In this document: positions 23,434 to 34,829 of the stretch, one piece after another | Position numbering within the stretch: the first letter of the stretch is position 1 | How the letters are laid out: each line of letters opens with the position of its first letter | From: Chlorops oryzae | Taxonomy: Eukaryota > Arthropoda > Insecta > Diptera > Chloropidae | DNA length: 64,000 bases | Direction: 5' to 3' | NCBI GenBank assembly: GCA_020466095.1 | Contig: CM035807.1 | Location: 103,992,002 to 104,056,001, forward strand | Program-made: the position numbers and the translations under genes | The notes under the pieces: generated by a model | Seen by the model: the letters and a program-made list of their open reading frames with translations, nothing else | Databases searched by the model: none | Told to the model about the DNA's origin: nothing

Positions 23434-24736
23434 TTATGAAGTCTTTCGTTTTTTCTTTAAAGGCCCATCCGATTGAGTCTGATCACTTTCCGAAACTTTT
23501 TCATTTCTTCCTTTTTTCTCTAATTTATCTGCTTCCATTTCAACTTCACTATCATGATCACTTTCTGAAGAGTCAGAAAACACTATTGGGCCGCAGCTCT
23601 TGACGAACATTATTGTTTTTCCCAAACGCCGAGATTCTACAAACAATTAATAGGTTTTAATATCATCACTTCCAGGAGCTTTTAAAGGAATCAACTTTAA
23701 ACAACACTCACCTGCACGCAAAATCAATTGTCTACAAAATGCATTTACTGCGTTCTTCCCTTGATCCTCGGAGAGACCAAATATAAAAGATCTATATTTT
23801 GCAAATAAATAAATAAATAAATTTAAAAAAAAACAAAATTTCAAACATTACTTTTCGAAATCTTACAAATTTGCAACATCGTATGGGCCACGCAACTCGA
23901 AAACATTATTAGCACCGCTGCTAAAGATTATGTTTTTAGATTTTCCTCTGCTGCAATATTGATGAGCGATTTTAATCATGTCCTTCCGATTATTGGAATC
24001 TCTTATCGCATGCGCGTATTTTATTTCAAAGAACATACCACGCTTCACAGCTAAACCGTATGATTTCCTATTTACCATCAATTTAGATCCGTTTTGGGGA
24101 TCAAAACAAATAAGGTCGCCTACGAAGGTTGTGCAACAGTGCTGAAAAGGCAATAGAAACTTTAAGTAAAATTGGTTAAACTTTCAGAAGACGCCCTACC
24201 GTTAAGGCTGCATCGTTTTTAGGTTGTCCCGCTATCAAATTGTATTTCCTTAAATTAAGTGAGCTATTCTGCAATGAAGAGATTGAAATTAATATATTCT
24301 TTGAAAAAGATCAAACTTTAAGTCCTACCATTCCATGAGATATAGAGCCATCGGCGTATATTATGGTAATTCTTTGTAAAATTCGAAGGTTTTTAAATTT
24401 ATCCTGCAAATATTGGATATTTCGAGGTTCTGGAAATATATCTGGTCCTTTGATGCCCTCTTTTTTGGTGTGATCAAAAGTAACTTCGATTGCAACTGTT
24501 TTGTAGCCCACTGAAAGAAATATTTACATAAAAAACGTGTCAGTTACATATCAAAAAACAAAAAGCAAAAGTGACACAAGTCAAAAAGTTTAACTTTTTA
24601 TACAAATTTGAACATATAGGCCTGCTTCGAGAGAATACCACTAACATTCAACTAATTCTTCCATCATGGTCGTCATCAGCTTCTCATCTATTTTATAGGG
24701 CACGCACAGGTCGTAGAATCCTTCAGTTTTTTCCAT
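23434..24736 (-). CDS. Rpp30: Ribonuclease P/MRP protein subunit p30
   Basis: Protein subunit of RNase P and RNase MRP, which process the 5' ends of pre-tRNAs and pre-rRNA in the nucleus. Six exons, read right to left: 24736-24646, 24510-24329, 24268-24200, 24141-23867, 23791-23712 and 23636-23434. They total 900 bases, 299 aa plus stop, with every phase consistent and GT-AG borders (donors GTTAGT, GTAGGA, GTAGGG, GTAAGA, GTGAGT). The human protein has 268 aa. The start MEKTEGFYDLCVPY corresponds to the family's opening strand. Recognisable blocks are GYKTVAIEV, LQRITIIYAD, GMFFEIKYAHAIRDS, ELRGPYDVANL (the family hallmark) and FGLSEDQGKNAV, in the order of a PHP-like TIM barrel. The C-terminal 60 residues are acidic then basic (KKKRKTS), a likely nuclear localisation tail. 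It lies 852 bp downstream of Dus1 on the same strand. Confidence 0.95.
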
Positions 24737-25573
24737 TTTACTTTTCAATTCAGGATTCTTTCAACAAAACAAAACAAAAACACATGCTGGCATGAACCAG
24801 TGCTGCCCTAAGTTTTGACAGATTGTTAACTTGCATATTTTTAAATTGGTTATGTTATAATTTTGAATATTTTCAAAAGTAAATGTCTAAATATGATTGA
24901 ATACTACTTAAATATTTATTTATACATTGTTTCGAAAACAAATTATGCATTGAAGATACAGAAGAAAGTAAAATGGTACAGGTTTCTTATAATTTTCGGC
25001 AAGTCGGCAGCACTGCTTTGAGTGCCGGCAGCCTGGAAAACCCATTGTTATAAGTACAAACCAACATAAAGCTCCAGTTATAAGGAGCTCAAAGGTCCAG
25101 CTGATCATACTGTCAGGGTTGCATTTGAAAGTTATAACGATTCTCATTATACTTTTCATACACCTATTCCGAGCAAAATTTAGAATTTTCGCTTTTTTTA
25201 TGATATTTTAATTGATATAAAGCTATTCGGAAACTTATATTTTTGTTTATATTTCACTTATATAGGTAACTCCTATGCTCTTCACTTTTGAATATCTTAA
25301 ATCTTATATCAGGAAACTTACATTAAGGCGTTTCTATCTTTATCTTATAGTTAAACTCCTGATGATAATTCATACTTTGATTGAATAATCTTAAATATTA
25401 ATCAGTGGATTAAATAGATTAAAGATACTAATTTGATTTATCGTCTGAGACTATTTTCGAAATAGCCTTAACTTTTGCCAGGTCATTTCATTTTTCAAGT
25501 GCATACCTTATTTAAAATACATACTTAATTTTTACTTAATAAAAGCAATCAAGTTAAATTTATACCTATAAGT
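24737..25573. other. Spacer between Dus1 and Rpp30
   Basis: It includes the Rpp30 promoter and the end of Dus1 transcription. A CAGTGCTGCC word at 24801 and GGCAGCACTG at 25007-25016 form a possible inverted pair of hAT-like ends, but no target duplication is visible. A hydrophobic open frame on the minus strand (24920-25159) overlaps this and is probably not a gene. Confidence 0.4.
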
Positions 25574-25579
25574 TTTATT
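25574..25579 (-). terminator. Polyadenylation signal of Dus1
   Basis: AATAAA on the minus strand, only about nine bases after the TAG stop at 25588-25590. It would give a very short 3' UTR. Confidence 0.6.
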
Positions 25580-25587
25580 GCCAGCTG

Positions 25588-28500
25588 CTACGAGCATTCG
25601 CCGTTTTTTACAATAGTCAGATCTAATGATTCATCACGCTCGCCATTGTCACTTGATTCCCCACTAATTTCGTTCTCGCATTCATCTGCTAACCCAGAAT
25701 CGTTCTTTTGCTCCTCAAAAGAACGCGCTTTAGCCCGACGTGATTTAACTGAAATTCTGTGACCCGTGCAGTCACAATCCTCAGTAAAACACTTCTCTTT
25801 GCAGCAGGTGCGGCACAGGCGAAAAACACATTTCGTCCCAAGTGGATTTTCACATTGGATACAACATTCAAGATTACGTTCGTGTTTTCCTTCGAATTTT
25901 TTCGGCCGCCTCGAACGTCGTCGGAGCTTTTTCATGCGCTTACGAGAAATTTCCTTGCCCTCATCATCGAAATATTGTCGTTTCACCCGGTTGGGATCCT
26001 CGGCAATGCGGGCTTTTTCCGCAAGGATTTGCTTATGCATTTCTGGAGCAACGCGAACATATGGCTGACACAGCCATGGCGGCAACGACAAATTCATCTG
26101 CAAATGATAAAAAAAAATTTAACACTGTTCAATGTAGAATGGATTAAAAAAAAATAAAATTAAAAAATCACTCACAGGCGTATCACTCCTCGAAATGCTC
26201 GGATCAACTTCTTCCTCTTCATAAAATTGAATGCCCAAATGAAAGGGTTCATATTTCGCTTTCACTTTTTCAACAATCTTTCGAAACTGCTCCAATTGAT
26301 TCGAAGTCGCTAATTCTTCACGCATTTTAGCATTTGGACGTAAATTCATGCTGAAATTATATTTAATTTCAAAAAATCATCAACAAAGCAATTGCACAAA
26401 TAATTGCTTACTCACACGTGATGAAATATTTTGAATAGATGCCCGCGTATATATGATACTGGACATGGATATTGCTCCACATAGTTCAGATAGTCTATTG
26501 TAAGAATATATTTAAAAAGGTGATGAATTCAAATATAAATAAAAACAAGTAAGGGTGTTATAGTCAGGCGAGCCTGACAATAGAATACCCGACACAGACA
26601 CACGTGTTCAAATAATTTTTAATATCAAGAGGTGTTTAAGGCCATATGGGGGCCCAATACACCGACTTTTGTTATATTTCTTTATGAAAACTGCCCCTCT
26701 GCCACGCCCACTTTTCCAATTTTTTTGAATTCTAATCGGAGGCTTAGATATACCCTCAAATCCTAAGTTTCATTGAAATATTTGGAAAAAGTCCGATTTT
26801 GAGGCAGTTTTGAGATTTTTGTGACAGACCCTAGTACTGGAGGTACCCTTAATAATGGACCGATCTAGGAAATTTTTTGGGAGAATGTTTATGGCTACAA
26901 AAGAAGCATAAGTGCCAACTTTCGTTCAAGTCCCATTTGAAGTTCGGGTGTAGGGGACAATTTTCGAAAAACGCCTTTCTGCCACGCCCACTTTTAAAAT
27001 TTTTGGAAATCGTATTACTTGCCTTGAAACATGTTCAAATATCAAATTTCATCAAAATATGTTGAAAAACTTCGAGTTTAGAGCAGTTTTTGTGATTTTC
27101 GTAACAGACCCTAGTACTAGAGGTACCTCTAAAAATGGTCCGATCGGGTCCATTCTCGAACTTGTTCTTACTCATGTCCCCGTGAGCACGCATTCCAAAT
27201 TTTGTCAAGATAGCTCAATTTCTTTGATAAGATAACTGTATACAAACAGACGGACAGACCGACAGACGGACGGACATGTCTAAATCGAATCTCCTGGTGA
27301 CGCTGATCATTTCTATATACATTTTGTATGGTCTATCTCGACTGGTTCTGGGTGTTACACACAACCACACAAACGCAATATACCCTCGACACAGAGTGTG
27401 TCGGGTATAATAATCTAATTGCAATATTATTTTACCATTGGCTATTTCCCAAGTTATTGTTAAGGTGTTTGTAAAAATTGCAGGATTATGCAGGTTTCCT
27501 TCAGCAGTCATGACACCATCAACGCCTGTCTCTTCGAGACATCGTTCGATATCTTCCAAGCCTAAAATATTACCATTCGCAAACATTGGTATTCGTATGT
27601 TCTCTCTGAAATGACCATTAAAAATATTAAATACCAATACTTTGGGACCATTTCATCCGTCTCGCTAACCTCACTGCTTTTATGTAGCCCCAATCAGCAA
27701 CACCCGTCAGAGGTCCTTTTTGGTCTCGTGTTCTACCGTGCAGGGTTAGCAATTGACATCCTGCTGCCTCTAATAGTTTGGCGTAGGCAATAGTTTTTTG
27801 CCGATCTTCGAATCTGCGTATTTTACAAGTTACGGGAACTGAAAGTTTCTCGTGCAGAGTGATTACTGTGGAAATTCAAAATTAATTACGATATAATTTG
27901 TGTATAGACTCGAAATTTTCAGAAATTCTTGTTACTCCAAATTCACTTTACTAGAAGAGGTATGTAGGTATGTACTTTTAAAACAAGTCTCACCTATTTC
28001 TTTTAGTAGATCCCATTCATCCTGCAGGAAAGCACCGTAATGACCACGTTTTGCAATTGCTTGTGGACAACCTAAGTTAATATCAATTGCATCACAATGA
28101 TCTTGAGCAAGTAAAGCTGCTTCCAGTATGGTTTGAGCATCATTTCCACAAAACTTAATGAAAATGAAAAAGAATATCTTTCAGTGATTAGTACATAAAT
28201 ATGATTCCAGCACAGCTGGAAAAACAATCGATAGCACTGTCGGTACTATCGACGGTTTCAAACTATCGAAAACACGCTCGAAAATTCAACTTTCGATTAT
28301 CAAAACGATTGATTCGCGAAACTATGGATTATTGAACCTATCGATTATTTAGACCATCGATTATCCGAACTATCGATTATTGAAACAATCGATTATTGAA
28401 CCGATCCAATTTTATACGGTCGATTATCGAAACCATCGATTATAGAACATATCGATTATTAAACGTGTCGATTATTTAGACTATCGATTATCGAACTATA

Positions 28501-30153
28501 GATTATTGAAACTATCGATTATTCAGACAATCGATAATTCAAACTCAAATATTGAAACTATCGAATATTGAACCTATAGATTATTGCAACTATCATTATT
28601 GAAACTATCGATTATTGAACCTATTGATTATCAAACTATAGATTATTGAAACGATCGATTATTGAAACATTCCATTATCTAACTATCGATTATTGAAACA
28701 ATCAATTATTGAACCTATCGATTATTGAAACTATCAATTATGGAACCTATCGAATATTGAAACTATCGACTAATCAAACTATCAATTATAGAAACTATCG
28801 ATAATTCAGAAAACCGATTATTGAACATATCGATTATTTAGACAATCGATTGTTGAAACTATCGATATTTTCCCCAGCCCTATCAATCCCATAAATAAGC
28901 AAGCTTACACAACTTCTTGCTACACCGCGTCGTGAAAAATCTTCAGAAACTCTGCGAGTCTTATGTGTCCCATTTTAAAAACCAAATGAGAATTATAAGC
29001 GTCATGCTAGACTGCGTACGCTATGCAGTCATGTCAGATTGACAGGTTTTTCCCATTTGGAGGGATTTTTTCGATTTTACCTTTAACCAAAAATCTCTTC
29101 AAATGTTTACAATGGATTTTTAGTAAAAATTTTTTACTGATTACTTTTCTATAGAAAACAAAAAATAAAAGTTTTTTTTTGTTAATATCCGAGGGAAAAG
29201 TGTCATCAAAATACTGACAGCACTGATGTTATGTAGTTACAAAGTAACAGTAAAGGGTCTGATTTTTATGAAACTTTCAGAAGGTGTTTGTATTGTTGGT
29301 TGTAGGCGTTTTACAAAGTTTCAAAAAAATTCTAAGCAAAGGGTTGAATGCGGTGTGGGTAGTGGATAGTGGCCGTGGTCGAATTTCATAGACATTAGGA
29401 TCGGTGTCAAGTTAAATCGTTCCACGAGCTCTCATTGTAGTTTTTGCACTCAAATGTATGAAGCGATCCCACTGTGCGTTGCGTCGTAATGCATATTGTA
29501 CAGCAAGTCGTAACGTGTATGGGCAGGGATACACAGAAAAAAAAAAATCCATTGCAAATTTTGGCTTAGGTCATAAACGTTTTCAGGGGATTCTATGGTT
29601 TCGGTCACTAATCTAATACCCCACATACATACATACATATGTATTGAAAAATACCGAAAAATGACCTTAATGTGCCCTAAAGATTTCCTGACGTCCCTTA
29701 AATCATTCAATATAACTTCTTATAAGAATCAATACGCACCTGGACAATCAAAGGTCGATCTTCCGCACATGTCTGCAGTGAGTCCTTCCGATATTTAGGA
29801 TCCTTAGCGAAAAGGTTTGCATGGAACATTGGCGTATAACATAATTGTGCTCCATATTTTCGGCACAGCATTCTCCAAGCCAATTCACTTTGGTCGACCA
29901 TTGGCGCAACCTGGAAAAGGAAACTCCAATTAGACTCCAAGCCGAAAATAATAAAACTACATAATTACTGCGAATATATAAATGTATATACATATACATA
30001 TGTATGTAATTTTTCTCTAATTACCACGAATTTCGGCGAGCCAAGCGTTTCCCGGTAAAAATCATAGCCACAAAGCTTCGCACGTTTGATGGCAGTTCGC
30101 ATCGTCGCCATTTTTTCAGAGTCACAAGACCCCAATTCAACTCCGCTGGCCAT
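25588..30153 (-). CDS. Dus1: tRNA-dihydrouridine(16/17) synthase, DUS1 family
   Basis: FMN- and NAD(P)H-dependent enzyme that reduces uridines 16 and 17 in the tRNA D loop. Eight exons, read right to left: 30153-30025, 29910-29740, 28153-27994, 27865-27670, 27605-27436, 26494-26416, 26350-26176 and 26097-25588. They total 1590 bases, 529 aa, all in phase with GT-AG borders. Landmarks in order: [13 protein letters not shown] (FMN-binding strand), [21 protein letters not shown] with the expected catalytic Cys, [38 protein letters not shown] and [12 protein letters not shown]; then [18 protein letters not shown] of the helical domain, and a Cys-rich C-terminal module ([20 protein letters not shown]) as in animal DUS1L. 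The human protein has 473 aa; the extra length is mostly the charged C-terminus. Introns 2 and 5 hold repeats. In Drosophila the likely orthologue is CG3645 (from memory). Confidence 0.96.
26552..27413 (+). mobile_element. Interspersed repeat family A, near full-length copy in Dus1 intron 5
   Basis: Starts AGGGTGTTATAGTCAGGCGA, where GTCAGGCGAGCCTGAC is a perfect 16-base hairpin. It ends ACACAGAGTGTGTCGGGTAT, with CGACACAGAGTGTGTCG as another hairpin. TACCCGACACA occurs near both ends in opposite orientation. Inside are two CCACGCCCACTTTT blocks and two GTGACAGACCCTAGTACT-type blocks. It has no transposase and is about 860 bp. It lies antisense to Dus1. Confidence 0.9.
28217..28880. repeat. 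ATCGATTATTGAAAC-type array in Dus1 intron 2
   Basis: About 40 imperfect units of roughly 15 bp, mostly CTATCGATTATTGAA followed by A/C variants. The left end CAGCACAGCTGGAAAAACAA and the reverse of the right end (AGGGCTGGGGAAAATATCGA) are similar, so the array is probably the core of a hAT-like foldback element. It contains many CGATA/ATCGAT words, which resemble DREF and BEAF-32 sites. Confidence 0.85.
29026..29225. mobile_element. hAT-like MITE in Dus1 intron 2
   Basis: Ends CAGTCATGTCAG and CTGACAGCACTG are similar in opposite orientation. It is flanked by ACGCTATG and ATGTTATG, matching at six of eight positions. It is 200 bp, non-coding, with a GGGTTTTTCCC-like interior. Confidence 0.65.
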
Positions 30154-30324
30154 ACTGTTGCCCTGAGCTGCGAATAAAACAGAAAACAGAAGAAAAGGAG
30201 CACAATCAAATTAGGTTGAAAGTTTTCATTGCGTAAAAACGTATAGAGTTTACAAGGGGAGCAAATTTTTCTTTTGCGTAATTAATTCCAATTAGAATAT
30301 TCGTGCCAAAGGTGCGACCGAACG

Positions 30325-30427
30325 CCACTCTCTCTCTCTCTCTCTCTCTCTCTAACTCTCTCTCTCACTCTCTCTCACTCTCCCTCTCACTCTCTCTCAC
30401 TCTCCTCTCTCTCTCTCTCTCTCTCTA
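30325..30427. promoter_or_regulatory. (CT)n tract upstream of Dus1
   Basis: About 100 bp of CT repeats with a few interruptions, 170-270 bp upstream of the Dus1 start. On the Dus1 strand it reads GAGAGAG, the site type bound by GAGA factor in flies, so it may belong to the promoter. It could also be just a microsatellite. Confidence 0.5.
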
Positions 30428-30429
30428 AT

Positions 30430-31655
30430 GAACGATGGGTTGCCAATTTCTCGTTAGCTTTGGTCCTAATAAATAACGAGAGGGCTATCAAAGTTCACAA
30501 TAACGCAAAAAAATACCTCAGAAAGCAATGTGCTTTTATACAGCCTGTGAGGGAAAGCGTCACTAAATGGCAGTTTTATGGCATAACCGCCTTTTACAGA
30601 CGAACCTCTCGCATACGGATGCTTGAGGTTTTTCTTTCGGGTTATGGCATGTATGTCAGCCTTGAAAGGGTGAGAATAAAGATAGAAATGAAAATAGAAA
30701 AAAGATTTTAAAGTTTTCCTCCGGTTACAAGGCGATCTCCATATACATATATGTATGAAGTGAAGTGCCCGCGAAGTTTATGTTCCACTCTATTTCAGTT
30801 TATATAAAAACATTTATGCACGAAATGTTAAGTCCTTTGAGGGGCCGTTGTTGTGACATTATTTTGCTCAAGAGATTGCCTTTATAGTAATTTCATTCAT
30901 ATAAAAAAAATTTTTTTTTTATATTAAAAGCCTTTGTAGAAAGTTTTTTTTTTTTTTTTTTTTGCATATTAGAGGACTTTTACACACACACCCATTATAA
31001 TCGTTTGAATTTTGTTTATCGAATCCTCGCCGGACTGAGGGCTAGAGTTGTAAGACGCAAATGTTTCGTTCGTAATATTTTGAACACTTGAGTTAAATCT
31101 CATAAAATTTAGGTATCTGTATCAAGGTCAACATAGACATCTTGGGAAAAAGAAGTCCCTATTTAGTGTCCAATAAAATCTTTTTTTATAAAAATAAGAG
31201 TATTTTAACCCTGTAACGCATAAGGGACAAATTTGTCCCCACATACAAATTTTTAAGAAATTTATAAGATTGCTATAAATCGTTTAACTTAAGTGGATGA
31301 AAACAAAGTTGTCTATTACGCGTTCAAGGGTTAAAGACAAGTTATACCTAGTATTATTTGATATTCAAAATAAATGTTATTTCATAAGGAATTAATAAAT
31401 GCTCGTTGTCAGGTGCGGGTTTTCAGTGGTCCCGTCGATAGGATTTTGGGACCACCTCGCCTTCCAACGAAAGCTCGAGAAAAAAGTTCACATTTGAGTT
31501 TTTAAGTGTTTTCCCGACAATAAGGGGATCCATTTAGAAGGAGGAACCACCCCTTTTATATTCCTTTACGACTTCCCGCAATTCGGAGGGTGAATGAATC
31601 CAATAAATTACGCCCCTGTTCACCGAGTGCCGATTCTTTCTGTAATTTCTTTTCT
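30430..31655. other. Non-coding flank, no gene seen
   Basis: A+T-rich sequence with T runs at 30945-30963. A short open plus frame at 30460-30711 has no recognisable motif. The segment ends at the TA target site of the mariner element. Confidence 0.4.
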
Positions 31656-31656
31656 A

Positions 31657-32753
31657 AGGACTGTCCCAGAAATAACTGTCCTTTTGTTTTTAGGCTATTT
31701 ATAAAAAAGTGTTAACTCTATAGCAACATATTTGGTACCTAAATACCTTTATCAAAAACACCAGGATCAGGGAGAAAAAGTGGTCCAGCGAACCAAGCGG
31801 TGGCCGAGAACGTTAAGCGGCTGTTTACTCAGAATCCAGGCACTTCGGTTCGTGATATGGCAGCAAAAGCGGGAACATCGAAGTCAAGTGTTCAACGGAT
31901 TAAAAAATTTTACAACCTAAGGAGCTATAAAGTACAAAAAGTACCTGATAGGTCAGCTGATAGGAAGAAAAGGACGCCGAAGCCAAGAGGAGGGCTCGAA
32001 AACTGTATCGCGATTACCTGCCCAAATTTGATTGCGTGATCATGGACGATGAAACGTATTGCAAAGCGGATTTCAAGCAGTTACCTGGACACGGATATTA
32101 TACTGCGGTTAGAAGGGGTGGAGCATCCTCTAAATTTACCACCGAAAAACATACCAAATTTCCAAAGAAATACATGGTGTGGCAGGCCATTTGCAAATGT
32201 GGCCTTCGAAGTAAGGAATTTGTGACGGATCGCACAATCAACACCGAAATTTACATCAGAGAGTGTCTGGACCGGCGTTTGCTGCCTTTTATAGGTCAAC
32301 ACCAAGGTTCAGTACTATTTTGGCCTGACCTAGCAACATCTCACTACGCCCAGAGAACGATGGATTGGTACCAAGCCAATAATGTCACTGTGGTACCAAG
32401 AGAAGCAAATCCTCCGAATTGCCCCGAACTTCGTCCAATCGAAAAATATTGGGCTTTAATGAAAAGGAACCTTAAGAAGACCAAACAAACTGCGAAGAAC
32501 ATCGAAATATTTCGACATAAATGGCGTCGGGCATACACTAAGGTGAACGAAAGGTCGGTAAAAAACCTAATGGAGGACCTTAATAAAAAAGTGTATAATT
32601 TTTTTTAAGTGTATTTTTTTTCAGTGTAATTAAAATTTTTATTTATTTTGTAATGTTCACTTAATAATAAACTGAAAGAATTTTAAAAAAAACATCATTG
32701 GTTTTTTTGCAATAAAAAAAAAACAAAAGGACAGTTATTTCTGGGACAGTCTT
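31657..32753 (+). mobile_element. DD37E-type Tc1/mariner element
   Basis: Terminal inverted repeats begin AGGACTGTCCCAGAAATAAC on the left and, in reverse complement, AAGACTGTCCCAGAAATAAC on the right. A TA duplication lies on each side (31655-31656 and 32754-32755). The element is 1097 bp, the usual size for this superfamily, and carries one broken transposase. The ends are nearly identical, so the insertion is fairly young. Confidence 0.95.
31800..32608 (+). pseudogene. Broken DD37E mariner transposase
   Basis: The N-terminal part (31800-31990) has a helix-turn-helix: VKRLFTQNPGTSVRDMAAKA and KSSVQRIKKFY. The catalytic part is in another frame, from about 31985 to the TAA at 32606. It has IMDDETYCKAD (first Asp), FWPDLATSHYA (second Asp) and NPPNCPELRPIEKYW (Glu). 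Thirty-seven residues separate the second Asp and the Glu, which defines the DD37E group known from mosquitoes and other flies. The frame change near 31950-31985 breaks the protein, so this copy is unlikely to be active. Confidence 0.93.
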
Positions 32754-33595
32754 TATTTCATTAAAATGTTTCTACCTTTTATCGCATACGACGAACCCAC
32801 ATATGGTTGCCGGGAAAATTAGTTTCTTTTTGCCACTTTTTTTTTTATTACATAATGCATTAAAGGGTTAATAAAACCACTTACAGCTAAAATTTCCCCC
32901 CTAATTATTTGATATATCATAACATATCATTTCAAGGGTTAATACAACAATTTACTGCGAAAAAAAAACATTTTTCCCGCTTATTTAATACATCATGCAG
33001 TTAAAGCTTAAAGCTTGTACCTACCGTCTTATGAAGGGAATCCAAGATGAACGTTGAAAGTGGGTGCGATTAATTTCTTAATTATTATAATAGGTACTTT
33101 TTTTTGTTGGTCCTAAGACTACATTTGATATCCATACTTGCAAGAATTCGAAATTTTTATCCTTTTTTTATTTTCCGCTAAAGATGAACGGTTCATTATT
33201 TTTGACTTATGCCTTTTGAAGCATAAAATTTCTGGCTAAATTTTAATGAGGTAAAAACTCAATTTACATCTCATACTTATGCAAAGAAAATTTGTCTAAT
33301 TAACGTGTTATCGTGCTGCACAAATTATGCGGTGCGGTAGATCGATAAGCGAACATCTTGCAGTGCATCTATCAGCGTTGCCGGATGAAGTTTTCTTGCA
33401 AAGTAGAATTTTCTTGAAAATTTCCTCTAAAAACATAGGACAAACTTTCGTACATTTTCGCGAGGGAAAAATGGAAAGCTTTCGGCTGAATTAGGGTCTG
33501 GATAGAGTGAAATAGTTTTTACAAGGTCTGCTTATACTCCGTAAGTATATATATAGATATATAAGGTGGTTCATACAATCGAGGCTCAGTTTTTG

Positions 33596-33827
33596 CATGA
33601 TACAAGAAAACAAGATAGCGCCACTTGAGAGAGGAAACGTCACAAACTCAAAATCGCGATTCGTTGTTGTTTTTCCCATGTTAAACCGGATTTTTACATT
33701 TTTGAAATAGCATGGGAAACAACAACAATTTCTCGCTCAGTGACGTCACAAACTCAATTTTCGGCTCTCAAAGAGAGCCTCAAAATAGCGGTACTGAAGT
33801 AGCGCTATCTCGTTTTCTTGTATCATG
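33596..33827. mobile_element. 232-bp MITE, copy 1 (CATGATACAAG ends)
   Basis: Ends CATGATACAAGAAAAC and GTTTTCTTGTATCATG are inverted. Internal arms also mirror each other (TTTCCCATG... / CATGGGAAA, CACAAACTCAA in both halves, AGAGAGGAAACG). AGTTTTTG lies on both sides as an 8-bp duplication. A second copy lies at 52333-52564. Confidence 0.9.
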
Positions 33828-33864
33828 AGTTTTTGTATGTTCATTTGATTTATTTCCTTGCAGT

Positions 33865-34357
33865 AATATGGACTAACCCACGTGTAGTCTTCGGTCAGTC
33901 CCTAATGTTACCAGAACTAGTCCCCTAATAATTCCATTTCTAATCCCTGTAGTAATGAGCCGGTCAATTTCCTAAGAAGGATTAGCTTTTGACCGGTCAA
34001 AATCCTACCGGTTATATTATGGCAGTTCGCTCCATCGAATTCGGCTAGCCGGCGGTCGGTAATAAACGGGTTGGTTTAAGGGTAGCCGGGAATGACACTT
34101 TCATCAATTTAGAAAATATATAAGACATTGGTTTTTTATTTTCCTTATTTGACTATCCTAAAACCAGAAAAAATTCCGACAATTGACCCAAAAAAACTTA
34201 CCTACGGTCAGCCGTTTTGCGGACTAGTCCCTCTCCAATGACAGGCCCATGTAAAAAAGGTCAGTTGAGTGCATTAGAAGTTGAATTATGAGGGGCCTAG
34301 TACTGGTAAAATGAAAGAATGACCGAAGGCTACACTTGGATCAGTCCATATTACTTC
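33865..34357. mobile_element. Foldback element with TAATATGGACT ends
   Basis: AGTAATATGGACTAACCCAC near the left end opposes GGATCAGTCCATATTACT at the right end, and TAGTCTTCGGTCAG opposes TGACCGAAGGCTA. An inner block around 34240-34310 resembles sequence at 49950-50010. It is non-coding. Confidence 0.65.
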
Positions 34358-34829
34358 GGGGAGCTGATGCTAAAAGCAGATGTGTGTAGTCTAAAAGACT
34401 ATTTTTCAATTCTGAATTTATCGTGATAAATCCTGAATTTATGTGCCAGTCTGAAAGGCTTATTAGCGTCCAAACTTTATATAAGGTTGACAAAAAAATT
34501 TGTAGTCTAAAAGGTTTTTTGAAAAAAGTCTTAATACGGACGTTTGTTCTCCTAATAACTATTGATTGGCCTTCTCGCTAAAAGTTCAAATACCAGCGTA
34601 ATCTATTTTATAGGTATCATTTCGGTTGTTCAGACTACCAAGGTTTGCACTCTATCAGGGGTTCGCACTATCTAGATTCGACTATAATATAATAGCAAAT
34701 TACTTTCACCCCTGTTTGAATTTTTTGAAAAATGTTGCCCAAAAAATTTAAAAATTTTATGGAGGGAAAAAATTTAGGCATGAAATTTAAAAAAACCATT
34801 TTTGTAGTTTGTGACATCTGGCAACGCTG

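Larger units (their letters stand above)
33373..34829. mobile_element. hAT-like element enclosing nested elements
   Basis: Ends CAGCGTTGCCGGATG and CATCTGGCAACGCTG are an inverted pair. The sequence between is mostly occupied by a second element with GTCTGGATAGAGTGAAA at 33486 and TTCGCACTATCTAGATTCGA near 34660-34680. That in turn contains the MITEs at 33596-33827 and 33865-34357. No clear outer target duplication is seen. Confidence 0.7.

Noticed and set aside
24920..25159. Small hydrophobic minus-strand frame between Rpp30 and Dus1 (MISWTFELLITGALCWFV)
   Set aside because: Could pass for a membrane micropeptide, but it overlaps a possible hAT-like end and has no signals of its own. Would need conservation to be believed.
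25759..26157. Three overlapping plus-strand frames of 100-132 codons
   Set aside because: They are antisense to the last exon of Dus1, whose minus-strand frame matches the family.
27215..27420. Extension of a Dus1 exon past 27436 ([13 protein letters not shown]...)
   Set aside because: Reads through the intron into the family A transposon; the splice donor at 27435 and next exon at 26494 fit the protein family better.
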